The translations under genes and the position numbers were made by a program. A stretch of 64,000 nucleotides of DNA, taken from Dawidia cretensis (GTDB lineage: Bacteria; Bacteroidota; Bacteroidia; Cytophagales; Cyclobacteriaceae). Shown piece after piece: positions 41,202-50,698 of the stretch. The notes below the pieces were generated by a model. It did no database searches. It saw only the letters and a list, made by a program, of their open reading frames with translations, and was not told the DNA's origin. Each line of letters opens with the position of its first letter. Within the stretch, counting starts at the first letter, position 1. The stretch covers positions 1 through 64,000 of the forward strand of contig NZ_JAHESE010000017.1 of assembly GCF_018598175.1 (NCBI RefSeq), in the 5' to 3' direction.

Positions 41202-43176
41202 CCTGTTGACCGAAGCCCTGGGCTGGACCCTCATTCATTCGCTCTGGCAAGCACTGCTGGTATACGGCACGGTGACGATCGTGCTGCGTATCATTCCGTC
41301 GCATCGCTCTTCGCTGCGGTATGTCGTCGCGTTGAGTAGCCTGGCCGTGGTGCTGGCGGCGAGTGCGGCAACGTTCTGGTGGTATAGCCAGGTCTCCGCG
41401 CACCCCACCGGTGCCGTGGGCATGACCTATACCTACATTGCTCCTGACATTGCTGCGCCGGCGCCGGCCAGCGTGTGGGAGCAGATGCTGACGCACGTGG
41501 CGGCACACATGGACCTGATCCTGGTGGTTTGGTTTGCCGGTGCGCTGCTGTTCTCGTTACGTGTGGCCGGTGGGGTGTGGTATGTCACGTCGCTCCGTCG
41601 TGCATCGTCACCCGTGGGCCACGCCTGGCAACAACGGCTGAATGCGCTGGTTCAACAACTGGACATCCACCGGGTCGTAACCCTGGCCACTTCTGTGCGT
41701 CTGCAGGCGCCGGTCGTGCTGGGGTATATCAAGCCGGTCATCCTGGTGCCGGCCGGCATGCTGGCGGGGCTGTCGATGGAGCAGGTAGAGACAATCCTGC
41801 TGCACGAGCTCGCCCACATACGCCGGCACGACTACCTGGCCAACCTGGCACAAATGCTGGTCGAAGCGCTATATTTCTTCAACCCGTGCATCTGGGCACT
41901 CTCCGCGCAGGTGCGTACCGAACGTGAGCACTGCTGCGACGATGCCGTGGTGCACTATGGCGGTAACGCCCGGGCCTATGCCACAGCCCTGGTACAGTTG
42001 GAGGAAGTACGTTTGCGTCAGACCGGTGTGGCGTTGTCACTCGCCGAAAACAAACATCAACTTCTAACGCGTATCAAACGAATTATGGAAAAATCTGTCC
42101 AACAAAATACCGGTCGCGAACGGCTGATACCAGCTTTCTTGTTAGTGATCGGTCTGGTATGCGCCTCCTGGGTCGCTTTCGCGCAAAACACCGCCGAAGG
42201 GGAACAGCAGCAGGCACTGCGGGAAACGGTAATTCTCAACGCCGATACCATTTTCATAGAAGGCCCGAATCCGAAAGAAAACAGTCGCGCCTACTACGAA
42301 CGTCGTACAACGGTGACCATAGGCAAAGATGGTAAACCGCACGAGACCACCTCGGAGGTATACGAAGGCGACGAGGCCATGCGCGCAAGCATCATGGCAT
42401 CTGTCTCCAGTCCCGACGTGCCGGACTTCCCGGCCCCTCCCGGACATGTCTTCGCCTTTGCGCCGATGGAACCCCTTGAGCCGATCGAGGTGCTCATTCC
42501 CAACGTAGACATTGTCTTCGAGGCAATCCCTCCCATTCCTCCCCTGGATTTTGTTTTTAGCGACTCACTGCCACGCGTACAACGATTTAGCCGCGAGGGT
42601 GCCGACATCGAAGCCATGCAGGAGGCCATCCTCGAAAAGATGAAAGAACAATTCGGTGATTTCTACGGCGCGCACCAGGCAGAATTAGAAAAGATCATTA
42701 AAGAAGCGGAAGCCGAAATGGCAAGGGCAGAAGTCTCGTTCCGCGCAGCCGATTTCGAGGCACGACGTGACATGTTTGAAGCCCACAGGCGTGAAGAAGA
42801 CATGTACCGCAAAGAGGCCCGTCAGTATGCAGAAGACAGCAGGCGGAGAGCGGACCTGCAAAAGCACGAAGAGACACTGCGTGAAGAACAAGATAACGTG
42901 CGCGTAGTAGAAGGAAAACCCCGGCCCACGGGAATGGTACGCAAGCAACAAGATGTCGTGCGGGTAGTAGAGGGAAAGCCCCGGCCAACAAATGAAGCGC
43001 TGGACCGCTACCATGATGCCTTGCGGGAAGAATTGATCAAAGACGGTTATCTAAAAAAAGGTGAGCATCTTGATTTGTATGAAAACGATTCTAAAATGAT
43101 CGTAAACGGCAAAGAGCTAAAAGAAAAAGACGCCGCCAAATACCGCAAGCTGCGCAAGAAATACGTAAAAGAATAA
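41194..43176 (+). CDS. BlaR1-like M56 family membrane metallopeptidase
   Basis: A 660-residue sensor-peptidase. Four membrane helices lie near 10-30, 36-55, 100-122 and about 306-328; the cytoplasmic zinc-peptidase motif HELAH is at residue ~205 (ILLHELAHIRRHDYLANL), followed by the downstream acidic ligand region EREHCCDDAV. Unlike true BlaR1 it has no penicillin-binding sensor domain; the outer part (330-660) is unique, highly charged and coiled-coil-like. It includes two consecutive ~20-residue repeats (VRVVEGKPRPT twice, near residues 568-602) and ends with a Lys-rich segment (LYENDSKMIVNGKELKEKDAAKYRKLRKKY). Such tails are common in Bacteroidota. Activation would cleave the co-transcribed BlaI-type repressor. 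The signal sensed is unknown. Confidence 0.9.
   Translation: MSSLLTEALGWTLIHSLWQALLVYGTVTIVLRIIPSHRSSLRYVVALSSLAVVLAASAATFWWYSQVSAHPTGAVGMTYTYIAPDIAAPAPASVWEQMLTHVAAHMDLILVVWFAGALLFSLRVAGGVWYVTSLRRASSPVGHAWQQRLNALVQQLDIHRVVTLATSVRLQAPVVLGYIKPVILVPAGMLAGLSMEQVETILLHELAHIRRHDYLANLAQMLVEALYFFNPCIWALSAQVRTEREHCCDDAVVHYGGNARAYATALVQLEEVRLRQTGVALSLAENKHQLLTRIKRIMEKSVQQNTGRERLIPAFLLVIGLVCASWVAFAQNTAEGEQQQALRETVILNADTIFIEGPNPKENSRAYYERRTTVTIGKDGKPHETTSEVYEGDEAMRASIMASVSSPDVPDFPAPPGHVFAFAPMEPLEPIEVLIPNVDIVFEAIPPIPPLDFVFSDSLPRVQRFSREGADIEAMQEAILEKMKEQFGDFYGAHQAELEKIIKEAEAEMARAEVSFRAADFEARRDMFEAHRREEDMYRKEARQYAEDSRRRADLQKHEETLREEQDNVRVVEGKPRPTGMVRKQQDVVRVVEGKPRPTNEALDRYHDALREELIKDGYLKKGEHLDLYENDSKMIVNGKELKEKDAAKYRKLRKKYVKE
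42886..43005 (+). repeat. In-frame tandem ~60-bp repeat in the BlaR1-like gene
   Basis: Two adjacent copies encode (Q)D-x-VRVVEGKPRPT and differ at a few bases, e.g. GTGCGCGTAGTAGAAGG versus GTGCGGGTAGTAGAGGG. A recent duplication inside the periplasmic tail is likely. Confidence 0.7.
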
Positions 43177-43197
43177 CGCTACTGCGATCGGCATAAA

Positions 43198-43233
43198 AAA
43201 AGCTCCGGCAGACAATGTTCTACCGGAGCTTTT
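43198..43233. terminator. Bidirectional terminator between the BlaR1-like and DUF2490 genes
   Basis: Stem AAAAGCTCCGG / CCGGAGCTTTT with a 14-nt loop, plus an A-run on the left, able to terminate both convergent transcripts. Confidence 0.85.
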
Positions 43234-43243
43234 CATGTATACC

Positions 43244-44023
43244 TTATTTCCGCGTCAGGTCGATGTTGTAGACTACCTGAACCTGCACGCCAACATTATT
43301 TTCCTGCTGTGCACCGTTTGCTTTGATGAGCATCTGGTATAAAACGCCTGCCTGAACCGACAGTGGCTTGGCAAACTGGTAGCCAGCACCAGCGTATAGA
43401 CGATTCTGATCAGGCTCGTGAAAGGTCACATTCTCTCCCCCACTGAGAAACGCCTCATTATAGACGCTGGCAAACCATGTTTTTGGATCGAGACTTGCGC
43501 GCGTCAATGGCAGCATCACCATCAAACGGTAGCGCAGGCGATTTTGAAAAACCGCATATCCCTCGTCCACGACCTCGCCAGCCCCCTTGTCTACATGCGT
43601 CTGCAAGAAACGCTGCTCCAATCTCACCCGGTGGCTCACATTCAGCCGGCGAACGGAGTGCTTATAGGTCACTTGTTCCCACAACCGATGCTCGTTGTTC
43701 TTAAACTTTGCCGGCTGCTCACCATACCGATGGTTCCACGTATATACATACCCAACGGGCACAAACGAGAAATGTTTGTTCAGCGTAATTTCCGCGCCCG
43801 TACGAAGCTGGTATTGCATCGGCTGAAAGGATTCTGCCTGCCGAAACTGCCCCTCCACCATGAGCGACGTCCGGGAGCTTACTTTCCAGTCGGTGGTCAC
43901 CGAAACCCATTCAATCGATTGGTTTACGATTTCCCGGTCAATACCCTGCGCCACGCTTGCCAGCGAGCCCAGGGTTAATAAAATTAGAATTGTGCAAAAC
44001 CATAGTAAACGGAACATCATCAC
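43244..44023 (-). CDS. DUF2490 outer-membrane beta-barrel protein
   Basis: A 259-residue exported protein. The signal peptide ends near residue 26 (SLASVAQG), with any of the first three Met codons as possible start. The rest is a regular series of amphipathic strands (QSIEWVSVTTDWKVSSRTSLMVEGQFRQ, MQYQLRTGAEITLNKHFSFVPVGYVYTW, HRVRLEQRFLQ), the pattern of DUF2490 barrels, ending in VQVVYNIDLTRK. The RLEQRF motif is a hallmark of the family. The function is unknown; members are considered small porin-like or structural barrels. It is monocistronic and convergent with the BlaR1-like gene. Confidence 0.85.
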   Translation of the reverse strand: MMMFRLLWFCTILILLTLGSLASVAQGIDREIVNQSIEWVSVTTDWKVSSRTSLMVEGQFRQAESFQPMQYQLRTGAEITLNKHFSFVPVGYVYTWNHRYGEQPAKFKNNEHRLWEQVTYKHSVRRLNVSHRVRLEQRFLQTHVDKGAGEVVDEGYAVFQNRLRYRLMVMLPLTRASLDPKTWFASVYNEAFLSGGENVTFHEPDQNRLYAGAGYQFAKPLSVQAGVLYQMLIKANGAQQENNVGVQVQVVYNIDLTRK

Positions 44024-44141
44024 CTCGCTAGTTTTGTTTTTTCACACAGTAAGCGGGTGTAAAGTTATCGTAGTTTTAATTTATTAACATTGAATTAACA
44101 TTAGAGTAATATTAGTATTCCCTTTTTAACCCCTTCCAGGG

Positions 44142-45269
44142 CTACCGGAACCGAACAGGCTGCCCGTTCCGAAGCTCCTCGTAGGCTTCCGCCACGACCC
44201 GTTCACCGGGCTGCAATGCTCCAAACACTTCGACAAGTGAATCAACGGCATGCCCTTTATGCACCGGCAGCCACTCCGCAATGTTCTCATTCAGGCGAAT
44301 CACAAACATTCCCTCCGTAGACTGGATCAACGCCGTGCGCGGCACAAACAAGGTCGACTTGTTACGCGCCACCGGCAGCTTCACTTCTGCATACATACCC
44401 GCCTTCAACTCGCCCTGGCGGTTATCCATATCAAACTCCGCCACCATTGTGCGGTTGCTTTCTTGTACGCTCCCGGCGCTACGCGCAAACTGCGCAGTAT
44501 ATTCTTTAGTAGGGTCGGCTTGTACCGTAAAGGAAACCGTGCCATTTTTCTGTATCGCATTCGACAGGTTCTCTGGCACCGACACAGTCAGGCGCAGGCG
44601 GGCGTGATCTTCCACCACAAACAGCGGCTTTGTGTTGCCTTCTGGCCCGACAAGCTCGCCCGGGCTAATATTCCGCTCGATGACTGTGCCATCAAAGGGC
44701 GCCGTTACAGTGAGGTAACTCACCAGCTGTGACTGTGCCGCCAGTTGTGCACGTGCCGCCGCAAGATTGCTGTTCGCCGCAGTTGCCAGCGCGCTATCGG
44801 CCAGCATGCGTGCATACGCCATGTCCAGCTCGTTGGCCGAGACTGCACCTTTTGTGCGACTCGTTGCCACAATACGCCGGTGGGTCAGGCCGCTCGCTTT
44901 CATCCTGGCCTTCGCTTCGATCAACGAGGCTTCGGCGGAAGCCTCTTGCGCGCGTGCATGGTTGAGCGATGCTACAAGCTCGGGCGCCTCCAGCACGGCG
45001 AGCACCTGGCCTTTGCGTACAACCGTGCCCCGGTCGGCTTTCACCACCCCTATATATCCTTTCACACGCGGAAAGATGTTTGTTTTATTCCACGGCTTCA
45101 ACTCGCCGGGCAACACCGTTTGCAGCGACGGCTGCAGACTTTGTACAGTCACCGCATGCACCACGGGTACACTACTAGCCGCGGCAGTCTTTTTTTCTTC
45201 ATGCCCGCAGGCAGTCAGCAACGCCAGGCACACGGCCGGCAATACGATAGGGAGACGGAACAAGTTCAT
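44142..45269 (-). CDS. RND efflux periplasmic adaptor (membrane-fusion lipoprotein)
   Basis: A 375-residue protein linking an RND pump to the outer-membrane channel. ATG 45269 gives a lipoprotein signal peptide with lipobox LTAC; the longer frame to 45365 overlaps the upstream gene. The structure is a barrel-sandwich (PGELKPWNKTNIFPRVKGYIGVVKADRGTVVRKGQVLAVLEAPEL), a helical hairpin (about 90-165) and a beta-barrel with VTAPFDGTVIERNISPGELV. It begins 7 nt after the pump gene and is last in the operon. Confidence 0.92.
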   Translation of the reverse strand: MNLFRLPIVLPAVCLALLTACGHEEKKTAAASSVPVVHAVTVQSLQPSLQTVLPGELKPWNKTNIFPRVKGYIGVVKADRGTVVRKGQVLAVLEAPELVASLNHARAQEASAEASLIEAKARMKASGLTHRRIVATSRTKGAVSANELDMAYARMLADSALATAANSNLAAARAQLAAQSQLVSYLTVTAPFDGTVIERNISPGELVGPEGNTKPLFVVEDHARLRLTVSVPENLSNAIQKNGTVSFTVQADPTKEYTAQFARSAGSVQESNRTMVAEFDMDNRQGELKAGMYAEVKLPVARNKSTLFVPRTALIQSTEGMFVIRLNENIAEWLPVHKGHAVDSLVEVFGALQPGERVVAEAYEELRNGQPVRFR

Positions 45270-45276
45270 AGACAAT

Positions 45277-48200
45277 TTATGATTTCGAAGTATAGAATTT
45301 ACTGTTTTGGTCTTCCGGGTCGAGCGACACCGATTCAAGGGATGTGTTCCGCTGCATGCGCGCAAACACGGCCGGCAGGATCAGCAACGACGCCAGCGTC
45401 GAGGCAATAAGTCCGCCGATCACCGCTTGCCCGAGGGGCGCCACCTGATCGCCGCCTTCGCCGAGACCCGAGGCCATCGGCACCATGCCGGCGATCATCG
45501 CGATGCTCGTCATGAGAATCGGCCGGATCCGGCTACCCGCCGCCAGCAGCCCCGCACGCCGGGCATCTTTTACTTCCAGCCGCAGGTTCTCCGCATTGGT
45601 AATCATCAGGATCGCATTCGCGACCGATACGCCTACGGACATGATCATACCCATATACGATTGCAGGTTGAGCGTCGCGCCAAACACCAATAGCATGAGC
45701 AGCGAGCCTGCCAACACCGCCGGCACCGACGAAAGTATCGCCAGCGAAAGTTTGAACGACTGAAAGTTTGCGGCCAGCAACAGGAAAATGATCACAATCG
45801 CGACCACCAGTCCACCCTGCAAGCTGGAGAGCGTCTCCGCCAGCAACTTTACCTGCCCCTTGAGCTCGATCGCCATTCCACGCGGGGCATCACCCGCACG
45901 CGCTACGGCATCTTCCACGGCTTTGCTGGCAGCACCCAGATCTTTCTGATGCAGGTTCGCCGTGATAGTCACCAGACGATTGGGCCCTGAACGATCATAT
46001 TGTCCCGGACCACTTTCTTCGGAGAAGGTAGCAACGTCCGTCAGTGTTGGATGCAGGTTGCCGCTTTGCAGGGGTATATTGGCAATGTCCTCTACTGTTG
46101 TCATTTTATACTCGGGCACTTGTACTTGCACCTGGTATGCCAGGCCTTTGTCGTTATCAAGCCACAGGTTCTTATCGGTAAAGCGGCTGGACGACGTCGC
46201 GGCTACCAGCGACCGCGCCACTTGCGTAGGCGTTACACCCAGCTGTCCGGCGCGTTCGCGGTCCATTTCGATGCGCAGGATGGGATAGTCCATCGGCTGG
46301 GCTATCTGCACATCGCGCAGAAAGGGAATCTCTTGCATATTGGCCATTACCTTACGGGCAAATTTCTCCGCCTCGCGAATGTTCTTCGCGGCGATGTTTA
46401 CCTCGATCGGCGTAGCTGCCCCCTGGCTCATGATCTTATCCACGAGCTCGATGGGCTCGAACGACAGCCGCAACCCGGGCACTGCCTTTGTGATGCCGGC
46501 GCGCAAGCGCTCTTTCAACGCGTCGATGCGCACGGGGTAGTCTTCGTGCAGCGATACCTGCAACACCGCTTCGTGCGGACCGCTGTTAAACACAAAGATC
46601 TGCGAGGTACCATAGCTGCTGGGTACGTTGCCCACGTAGGCCGAAGTAATGGCAATATGCTCCTCGCCTACTTCCTTGCGGATAACATCCAATACCTTTA
46701 AGGTGATCTCTTCCGTGCGCTCCACGCGCGTACCATCGGTCGCCCGAAGCCGCAACTGAAACTGGTGACTGTTTGCCTTGGGAAGAATATCGGTACCGAT
46801 CGCCCAAAATGCTATACCAATCAACACGCCGGCACCCACCAGGTATACCGTTGTCCACAGTCCCCCACGATCCATGATCTTTTCCAGCCAGCCGGTATAG
46901 CGAATCTTAAAGCGGTCGAAGGCGGTCTCACGGTGTGGATGTCGTCCTTCTTCTACGACAGCGGCCGTCTCACGATCGTCCAGGGCCAATGCCGGCACTT
47001 CGGGGTAATGTTTATGGTCTTTCAACAGCCAGTTGGCCAAGACGGGCACGAAGGTCTGCGATAACAAGAAAGAAGCCGTCATGGCAAATCCCACCGCCAG
47101 TGACAGCGGCAGAAACATCGAGCGGGGTATTCCGCTCATCACAAACGCGGGTGCAAACACGGCGAGGATCGAAAGCAGAATGAGCAGCTCGGGAAACGCT
47201 ATCTCTTTACACGCATCCCAGATCGCCTGCGCCTTGGGCTTATTCATTTCCAAATGCTGGTGTATATTCTCGATCGTTACGGTTGCCTGGTCGACAAGGA
47301 TCCCTACCGCCAGCGCCAATCCACTCAACGTCATGATATTGATGGTCTGCCCAAACAGGTTGAGTAAAATTACCGCGCTGAGCACGGACACCGGTATCGT
47401 CACCACTACGATAATCACACTGCGCCAGTCGCGTAGGAACAACAATACCATCAACCCGGTCAGCAACGCACCCAACGCACCTTCTGTCACTAAACTTTTC
47501 AATGCATTCGTTACATACGTCGACTGGTCAAATTCGTATGAGATCGAAACATCTTCCGGCACGGCGTTCTGCAACGTCGGCAACGCCGCACGAATGTTGT
47601 TTACAACATCCAGCGTGGAGGCATCGGATTTTTTTACGACGGGGATATATACAGCGCGGCGGCCTTGCACCAGCGCATAGCCTACGGTAATATCCGCTGC
47701 GTCTTCTACCGTACCAATGTCGCGTACAAACACCGTTGGTCCGGAGCCTACCCGCAAGGGTATATCCAGGAAGTCGGCGGGTTTGGCAATCAGTGAATTG
47801 ACCGGCGTCATCAGCGTACGGTTGCCAATGCGGATGTTACCCGCGGGCGAAGGCTGATTATTCACACCGATGGCGCGAATGACTTCTTCCGGCGTGAGCT
47901 TGTAGCTTCGCAGACGCTGCGGATCGACCTTGATTACAATAGTACGTTGATTCCCCCCTAGCGGCGGCGGGCTGGATACACCTTCGATCTTCGAGAACAT
48001 CGGTCGTACCCGCGACGAGGCATAGTCTTGTATTTCGTTCAACGGCCGCGACGGACTCGAAAACACCAGCTGCCCCACGGGCACCGAGCTGGCATCAAAA
48101 CGAATTACCTGCGGCGGCACAGTACCCTCCGGCATATACGCCTTCGCCCGCGAAATGTTATTGGCCACCTCGGCCGCCGCCTGCGCCATATCCGTACCGG

Positions 48201-48492
48201 GATAAAATTGCAGCTTGATCAGCGACATCCCCTGAATGGTCTTCACTTCCACGTCGCGGATACCCGATACGTAGAGAAAGTGGTCCTGGTAGCGCGTTGT
48301 GATAAAGCCGTCCATCTGGTCGGGCGCCATACCACCGTAGGGCTGCACGACATAGATCGTCGGCAGGTCAAGATCGGGAAAAATATCGACCGGTATGCTG
48401 CGCATGGCCAGCACCGAAAAGAACAGGATGGCGAGGATCCCCACCATCACCGAAATAGGCTGCCGCAAGGCAGCGCGAATAAGTTGATACAT
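45277..48492 (-). CDS. RND-family efflux pump (AcrB/MMPL superfamily)
   Basis: A 1,071-residue inner-membrane pump with two repeats of six helices plus large periplasmic domains. ATG 48492 (MYQLIRAALRQPISVMVGILAILFFSVLAM) is the conserved helix-1 start. The TM4 motif reads GILVDQATVTIENIHQHLE: the second Asp of the canonical D-D pair is Gln. TM10 reads GVSVANAILM, with Ala where AcrB has the essential Lys. The remaining Asp and the Glu of TIEN are kept, which resembles a different clade from AcrB; heavy-metal (CusA-type) pumps also deviate here. Helix 1 and SIPVDIFPDLDLPTIYVVQPYGGM are normal. The substrate is unknown. It is 14 nt after the channel gene and 7 nt before the adaptor gene. Confidence 0.92.
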   Translation of the reverse strand: MYQLIRAALRQPISVMVGILAILFFSVLAMRSIPVDIFPDLDLPTIYVVQPYGGMAPDQMDGFITTRYQDHFLYVSGIRDVEVKTIQGMSLIKLQFYPGTDMAQAAAEVANNISRAKAYMPEGTVPPQVIRFDASSVPVGQLVFSSPSRPLNEIQDYASSRVRPMFSKIEGVSSPPPLGGNQRTIVIKVDPQRLRSYKLTPEEVIRAIGVNNQPSPAGNIRIGNRTLMTPVNSLIAKPADFLDIPLRVGSGPTVFVRDIGTVEDAADITVGYALVQGRRAVYIPVVKKSDASTLDVVNNIRAALPTLQNAVPEDVSISYEFDQSTYVTNALKSLVTEGALGALLTGLMVLLFLRDWRSVIIVVVTIPVSVLSAVILLNLFGQTINIMTLSGLALAVGILVDQATVTIENIHQHLEMNKPKAQAIWDACKEIAFPELLILLSILAVFAPAFVMSGIPRSMFLPLSLAVGFAMTASFLLSQTFVPVLANWLLKDHKHYPEVPALALDDRETAAVVEEGRHPHRETAFDRFKIRYTGWLEKIMDRGGLWTTVYLVGAGVLIGIAFWAIGTDILPKANSHQFQLRLRATDGTRVERTEEITLKVLDVIRKEVGEEHIAITSAYVGNVPSSYGTSQIFVFNSGPHEAVLQVSLHEDYPVRIDALKERLRAGITKAVPGLRLSFEPIELVDKIMSQGAATPIEVNIAAKNIREAEKFARKVMANMQEIPFLRDVQIAQPMDYPILRIEMDRERAGQLGVTPTQVARSLVAATSSSRFTDKNLWLDNDKGLAYQVQVQVPEYKMTTVEDIANIPLQSGNLHPTLTDVATFSEESGPGQYDRSGPNRLVTITANLHQKDLGAASKAVEDAVARAGDAPRGMAIELKGQVKLLAETLSSLQGGLVVAIVIIFLLLAANFQSFKLSLAILSSVPAVLAGSLLMLLVFGATLNLQSYMGMIMSVGVSVANAILMITNAENLRLEVKDARRAGLLAAGSRIRPILMTSIAMIAGMVPMASGLGEGGDQVAPLGQAVIGGLIASTLASLLILPAVFARMQRNTSLESVSLDPEDQNSKFYTSKS

Positions 48493-48506
48493 ACTGTAAA
48501 ACCTTT

Positions 48507-49907
48507 TTATGGATTGATAGCATTCAGAAATACCTGCAGGTCGCCTTTGGCCGCCGCCACCATCAACAGCGATCGCCACGCATTGCTATAGGCAATGGCC
48601 ACATCGGCTTCTGCCCGGTTGAGCACAACCATGCTTTGCAACAACGTGGGCAGGTCGGTCAGGCCACTGGCGTAGCGGGCACTGGCTTGTTGATAGGCCT
48701 GGCTCGCCGCAGCGAGCTGTACAGGCGCCGTGCGGGCCTGCTCACGCGCTACCTCGTACTGCATCTCTGCTTCCTTTGCCTGTCGTTGTAATCGCAGCGC
48801 CTGCTCGTTGTATACTTCGTGGTCGCGGTCGGCGCGATAGCGTTCACTCTTGTAGCGATGGTGTATCTGTGCAAAGTCGGTGAGGGTCCAACGTGTGGAG
48901 ATGCCCACCAGGTAATTATACACCTGGTAGCGGGTGCCGCTGGAAAAGTCTGTGCGGTACAGATCGTCTGTGTTTGACACGCCGGAGCCACGCGCCCAGG
49001 CAGCACCCACCAACGAAATAGAGGGCAGAAAAGAACGGCCAATAGCTTTGCTCCGCGCCTGCGTAGTTTCCCAACGTAACGCCTGCAGCCGCAACGAGGG
49101 ATGTCGCTGCCATGCCCGGACGGCAGTGTCGGCAGGTTGTGGCAATGCTGTATAAAACCGCATGCTGTCGATTGCCATGGAATCACCCAGGACACCGGTA
49201 AGCTCCAGCAGCCGCAGCTGCCGCGCTTGCTCGTTCCGGTGGCTCTCCAATAGCAACAGGTTCGCTTTAGCATATTCAGCTTCGGCTAAGGCACTGTCAA
49301 CTCCCGGACGCAATCCCGACTGTACACCCGCGGAGACTACTTGCCGGAAGTTTTCCGCACGATCACGATTGGCTTGTTGAATGTCTTCCAGCTTCTCTCC
49401 GATCAGCAAAAGCAAATAAGCATCTGCTACCTGCACACGATGCTGAAACAATTCGTTTTCATACGCCGCCTGACTCGCGGCCAATGCTGTACGGGCAGCG
49501 CCCACCGCAGTAGACACTTTTCCAAAGTTGACGATGTTCCACTCCAGCAGCGCCGACGTAAAGCTGCCAAAGGTGCCGTCATAAATGTTATCGGCACGAA
49601 TTCCACCCGACGGCGAAATAACGGTACCGCCATTCGGATAGAAGGAGCCCGTCACGCTGTTGTTTGTAGAGTATGTGTACTGGTGCTGCACCGACAACCG
49701 GGGAATATAGTCGCTGGTACTTGTCTTCACATCTTGCTCCGCGCTGTGCACCTCGGCCTGCCGGGCCTTTAACGATGGATAATACTGTACGGCTTGGTCC
49801 AGCACGGCAGGCAAGCTCTGCTGTGCATAGGTGGCATACCTACTGGCCAGGAAGACCAGCACAAGCGTTAGCCAGGTTGTTCGACGATCGATCCGCTTTT
49901 GTTTCAT
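48507..49907 (-). CDS. TolC-family outer-membrane channel
   Basis: A 466-residue outer-membrane factor. ATG 49907 gives a signal peptide ending near residue 28 (RYATYAQQ). Two coiled-coil OEP repeats follow (about 35-235 and 255-455), visible in regular helical heptads (YPSLKARQAEVHSAEQDVKTS, RLQRQAKEAEMQYEVAREQARTA). It is the first gene of the RND operon and divergent from an OmpR-type response regulator 113 nt away, which is the probable controller of the operon. The channel connects the pump to the outside. Length and repeats are as usual. Confidence 0.92.
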   Translation of the reverse strand: MKQKRIDRRTTWLTLVLVFLASRYATYAQQSLPAVLDQAVQYYPSLKARQAEVHSAEQDVKTSTSDYIPRLSVQHQYTYSTNNSVTGSFYPNGGTVISPSGGIRADNIYDGTFGSFTSALLEWNIVNFGKVSTAVGAARTALAASQAAYENELFQHRVQVADAYLLLLIGEKLEDIQQANRDRAENFRQVVSAGVQSGLRPGVDSALAEAEYAKANLLLLESHRNEQARQLRLLELTGVLGDSMAIDSMRFYTALPQPADTAVRAWQRHPSLRLQALRWETTQARSKAIGRSFLPSISLVGAAWARGSGVSNTDDLYRTDFSSGTRYQVYNYLVGISTRWTLTDFAQIHHRYKSERYRADRDHEVYNEQALRLQRQAKEAEMQYEVAREQARTAPVQLAAASQAYQQASARYASGLTDLPTLLQSMVVLNRAEADVAIAYSNAWRSLLMVAAAKGDLQVFLNAINP

Positions 49908-49928
49908 GGCCACAATAGTACGGGGTCG

Positions 49929-49983
49929 ATTCTGGAAACATTTTGGAAACGGAACTTCCCGAATTCCCATATTTTTCCAGAAT
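49929..49983. promoter_or_regulatory. Candidate response-regulator sites in the divergent efflux/two-component promoter
   Basis: A 10-bp inverted repeat, ATTCTGGAAA at 49929-49938 and TTTCCAGAAT at 49974-49983. Within it TGGAAAC occurs twice, 11 bp apart (49933-49939 and 49944-49950), the direct-repeat spacing favoured by OmpR/PhoB-family regulators. Confidence 0.55.
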
Positions 49984-50020
49984 TGAGGCCGTATATTCGA
50001 TCACTTTTCCACAACAGGCT

Positions 50021-50698
50021 TTGAAAATACTCATCATTGAAGACGAGCGCGACCTGGCCGAAAGCATTACGGCACACCTGACAAAAGACGGTTTTGTCAC
50101 CGAAACCGTATTCGATTTTCACTCCGCCGAAGAAAAGATCAACCTCTACACCTACGACTGCGTCATCGTCGACATCAACCTGCCCGACGGCGTGGGCTTC
50201 GACCTCGTGGAGATTCTAAAAAAAATCAAAGCTTCCTCGGGCATCATTATCATCTCGGCGCGCAACGCGCTGGAAGACAAAATCCGTAGCCTCGAAATTG
50301 GCTCCGACGACTATCTCACCAAACCTTTTCACCTCTCGGAGCTGACCGCCCGGGTAAAGTCCATATTGCGCCGCCGCCATTTCGGTGGCAGTAACGAAAT
50401 ACGTTTCCACGAGCTCATGGTGAACTACACCGCGCGTAAAGTTTTTGTCAACCAAACGGAAGTACCCTTGTCAAAAAAGGAATACGACCTGCTGTTATAC
50501 TTCATGTCCAACATCGATGTGGCCCTTACCAAGCCGGCCATGGCCGAGCACCTCTGGGGCGACAGCATCGACATGGCCGACTCATTCGACATGTTGTACT
50601 CGCATATCAAGAACCTGCGCAAGAAGCTCACTGACAAAGGGTGTAAAGACTATATACAATCCATCTACGGCATCGGCTATAAATTCAGCGACACGTGA
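50021..50698 (+). CDS. OmpR-family response regulator
   Basis: A 225-residue regulator if started at the TTG at 50021, which gives the canonical MKILIIEDERDLAESI; an ATG at 49943 would add 26 residues and overlap the shared promoter. The receiver domain (1-117) has acidic residues ED, the phosphorylated Asp in CVIVDINLPDGVG (residue ~51) and Lys in LTKPFH. The winged-helix domain (130-225) ends with YIQSIYGIGYKFS. It overlaps the sensor kinase by four bases (GTGA) and is divergent from the RND efflux operon, which it likely controls. Confidence 0.93.
   Translation: MKILIIEDERDLAESITAHLTKDGFVTETVFDFHSAEEKINLYTYDCVIVDINLPDGVGFDLVEILKKIKASSGIIIISARNALEDKIRSLEIGSDDYLTKPFHLSELTARVKSILRRRHFGGSNEIRFHELMVNYTARKVFVNQTEVPLSKKEYDLLLYFMSNIDVALTKPAMAEHLWGDSIDMADSFDMLYSHIKNLRKKLTDKGCKDYIQSIYGIGYKFSDT

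Noticed and set aside
44024-44141. Possible small gene or RNA between DUF2490 and adaptor genes
   Set aside because: AT-rich stretch without start-stop structure or convincing hairpin.
46000-46701. 233-residue plus-strand frame in the RND pump gene
   Set aside because: Shadow of a conserved pump-coding region; no recognisable domain or start context.
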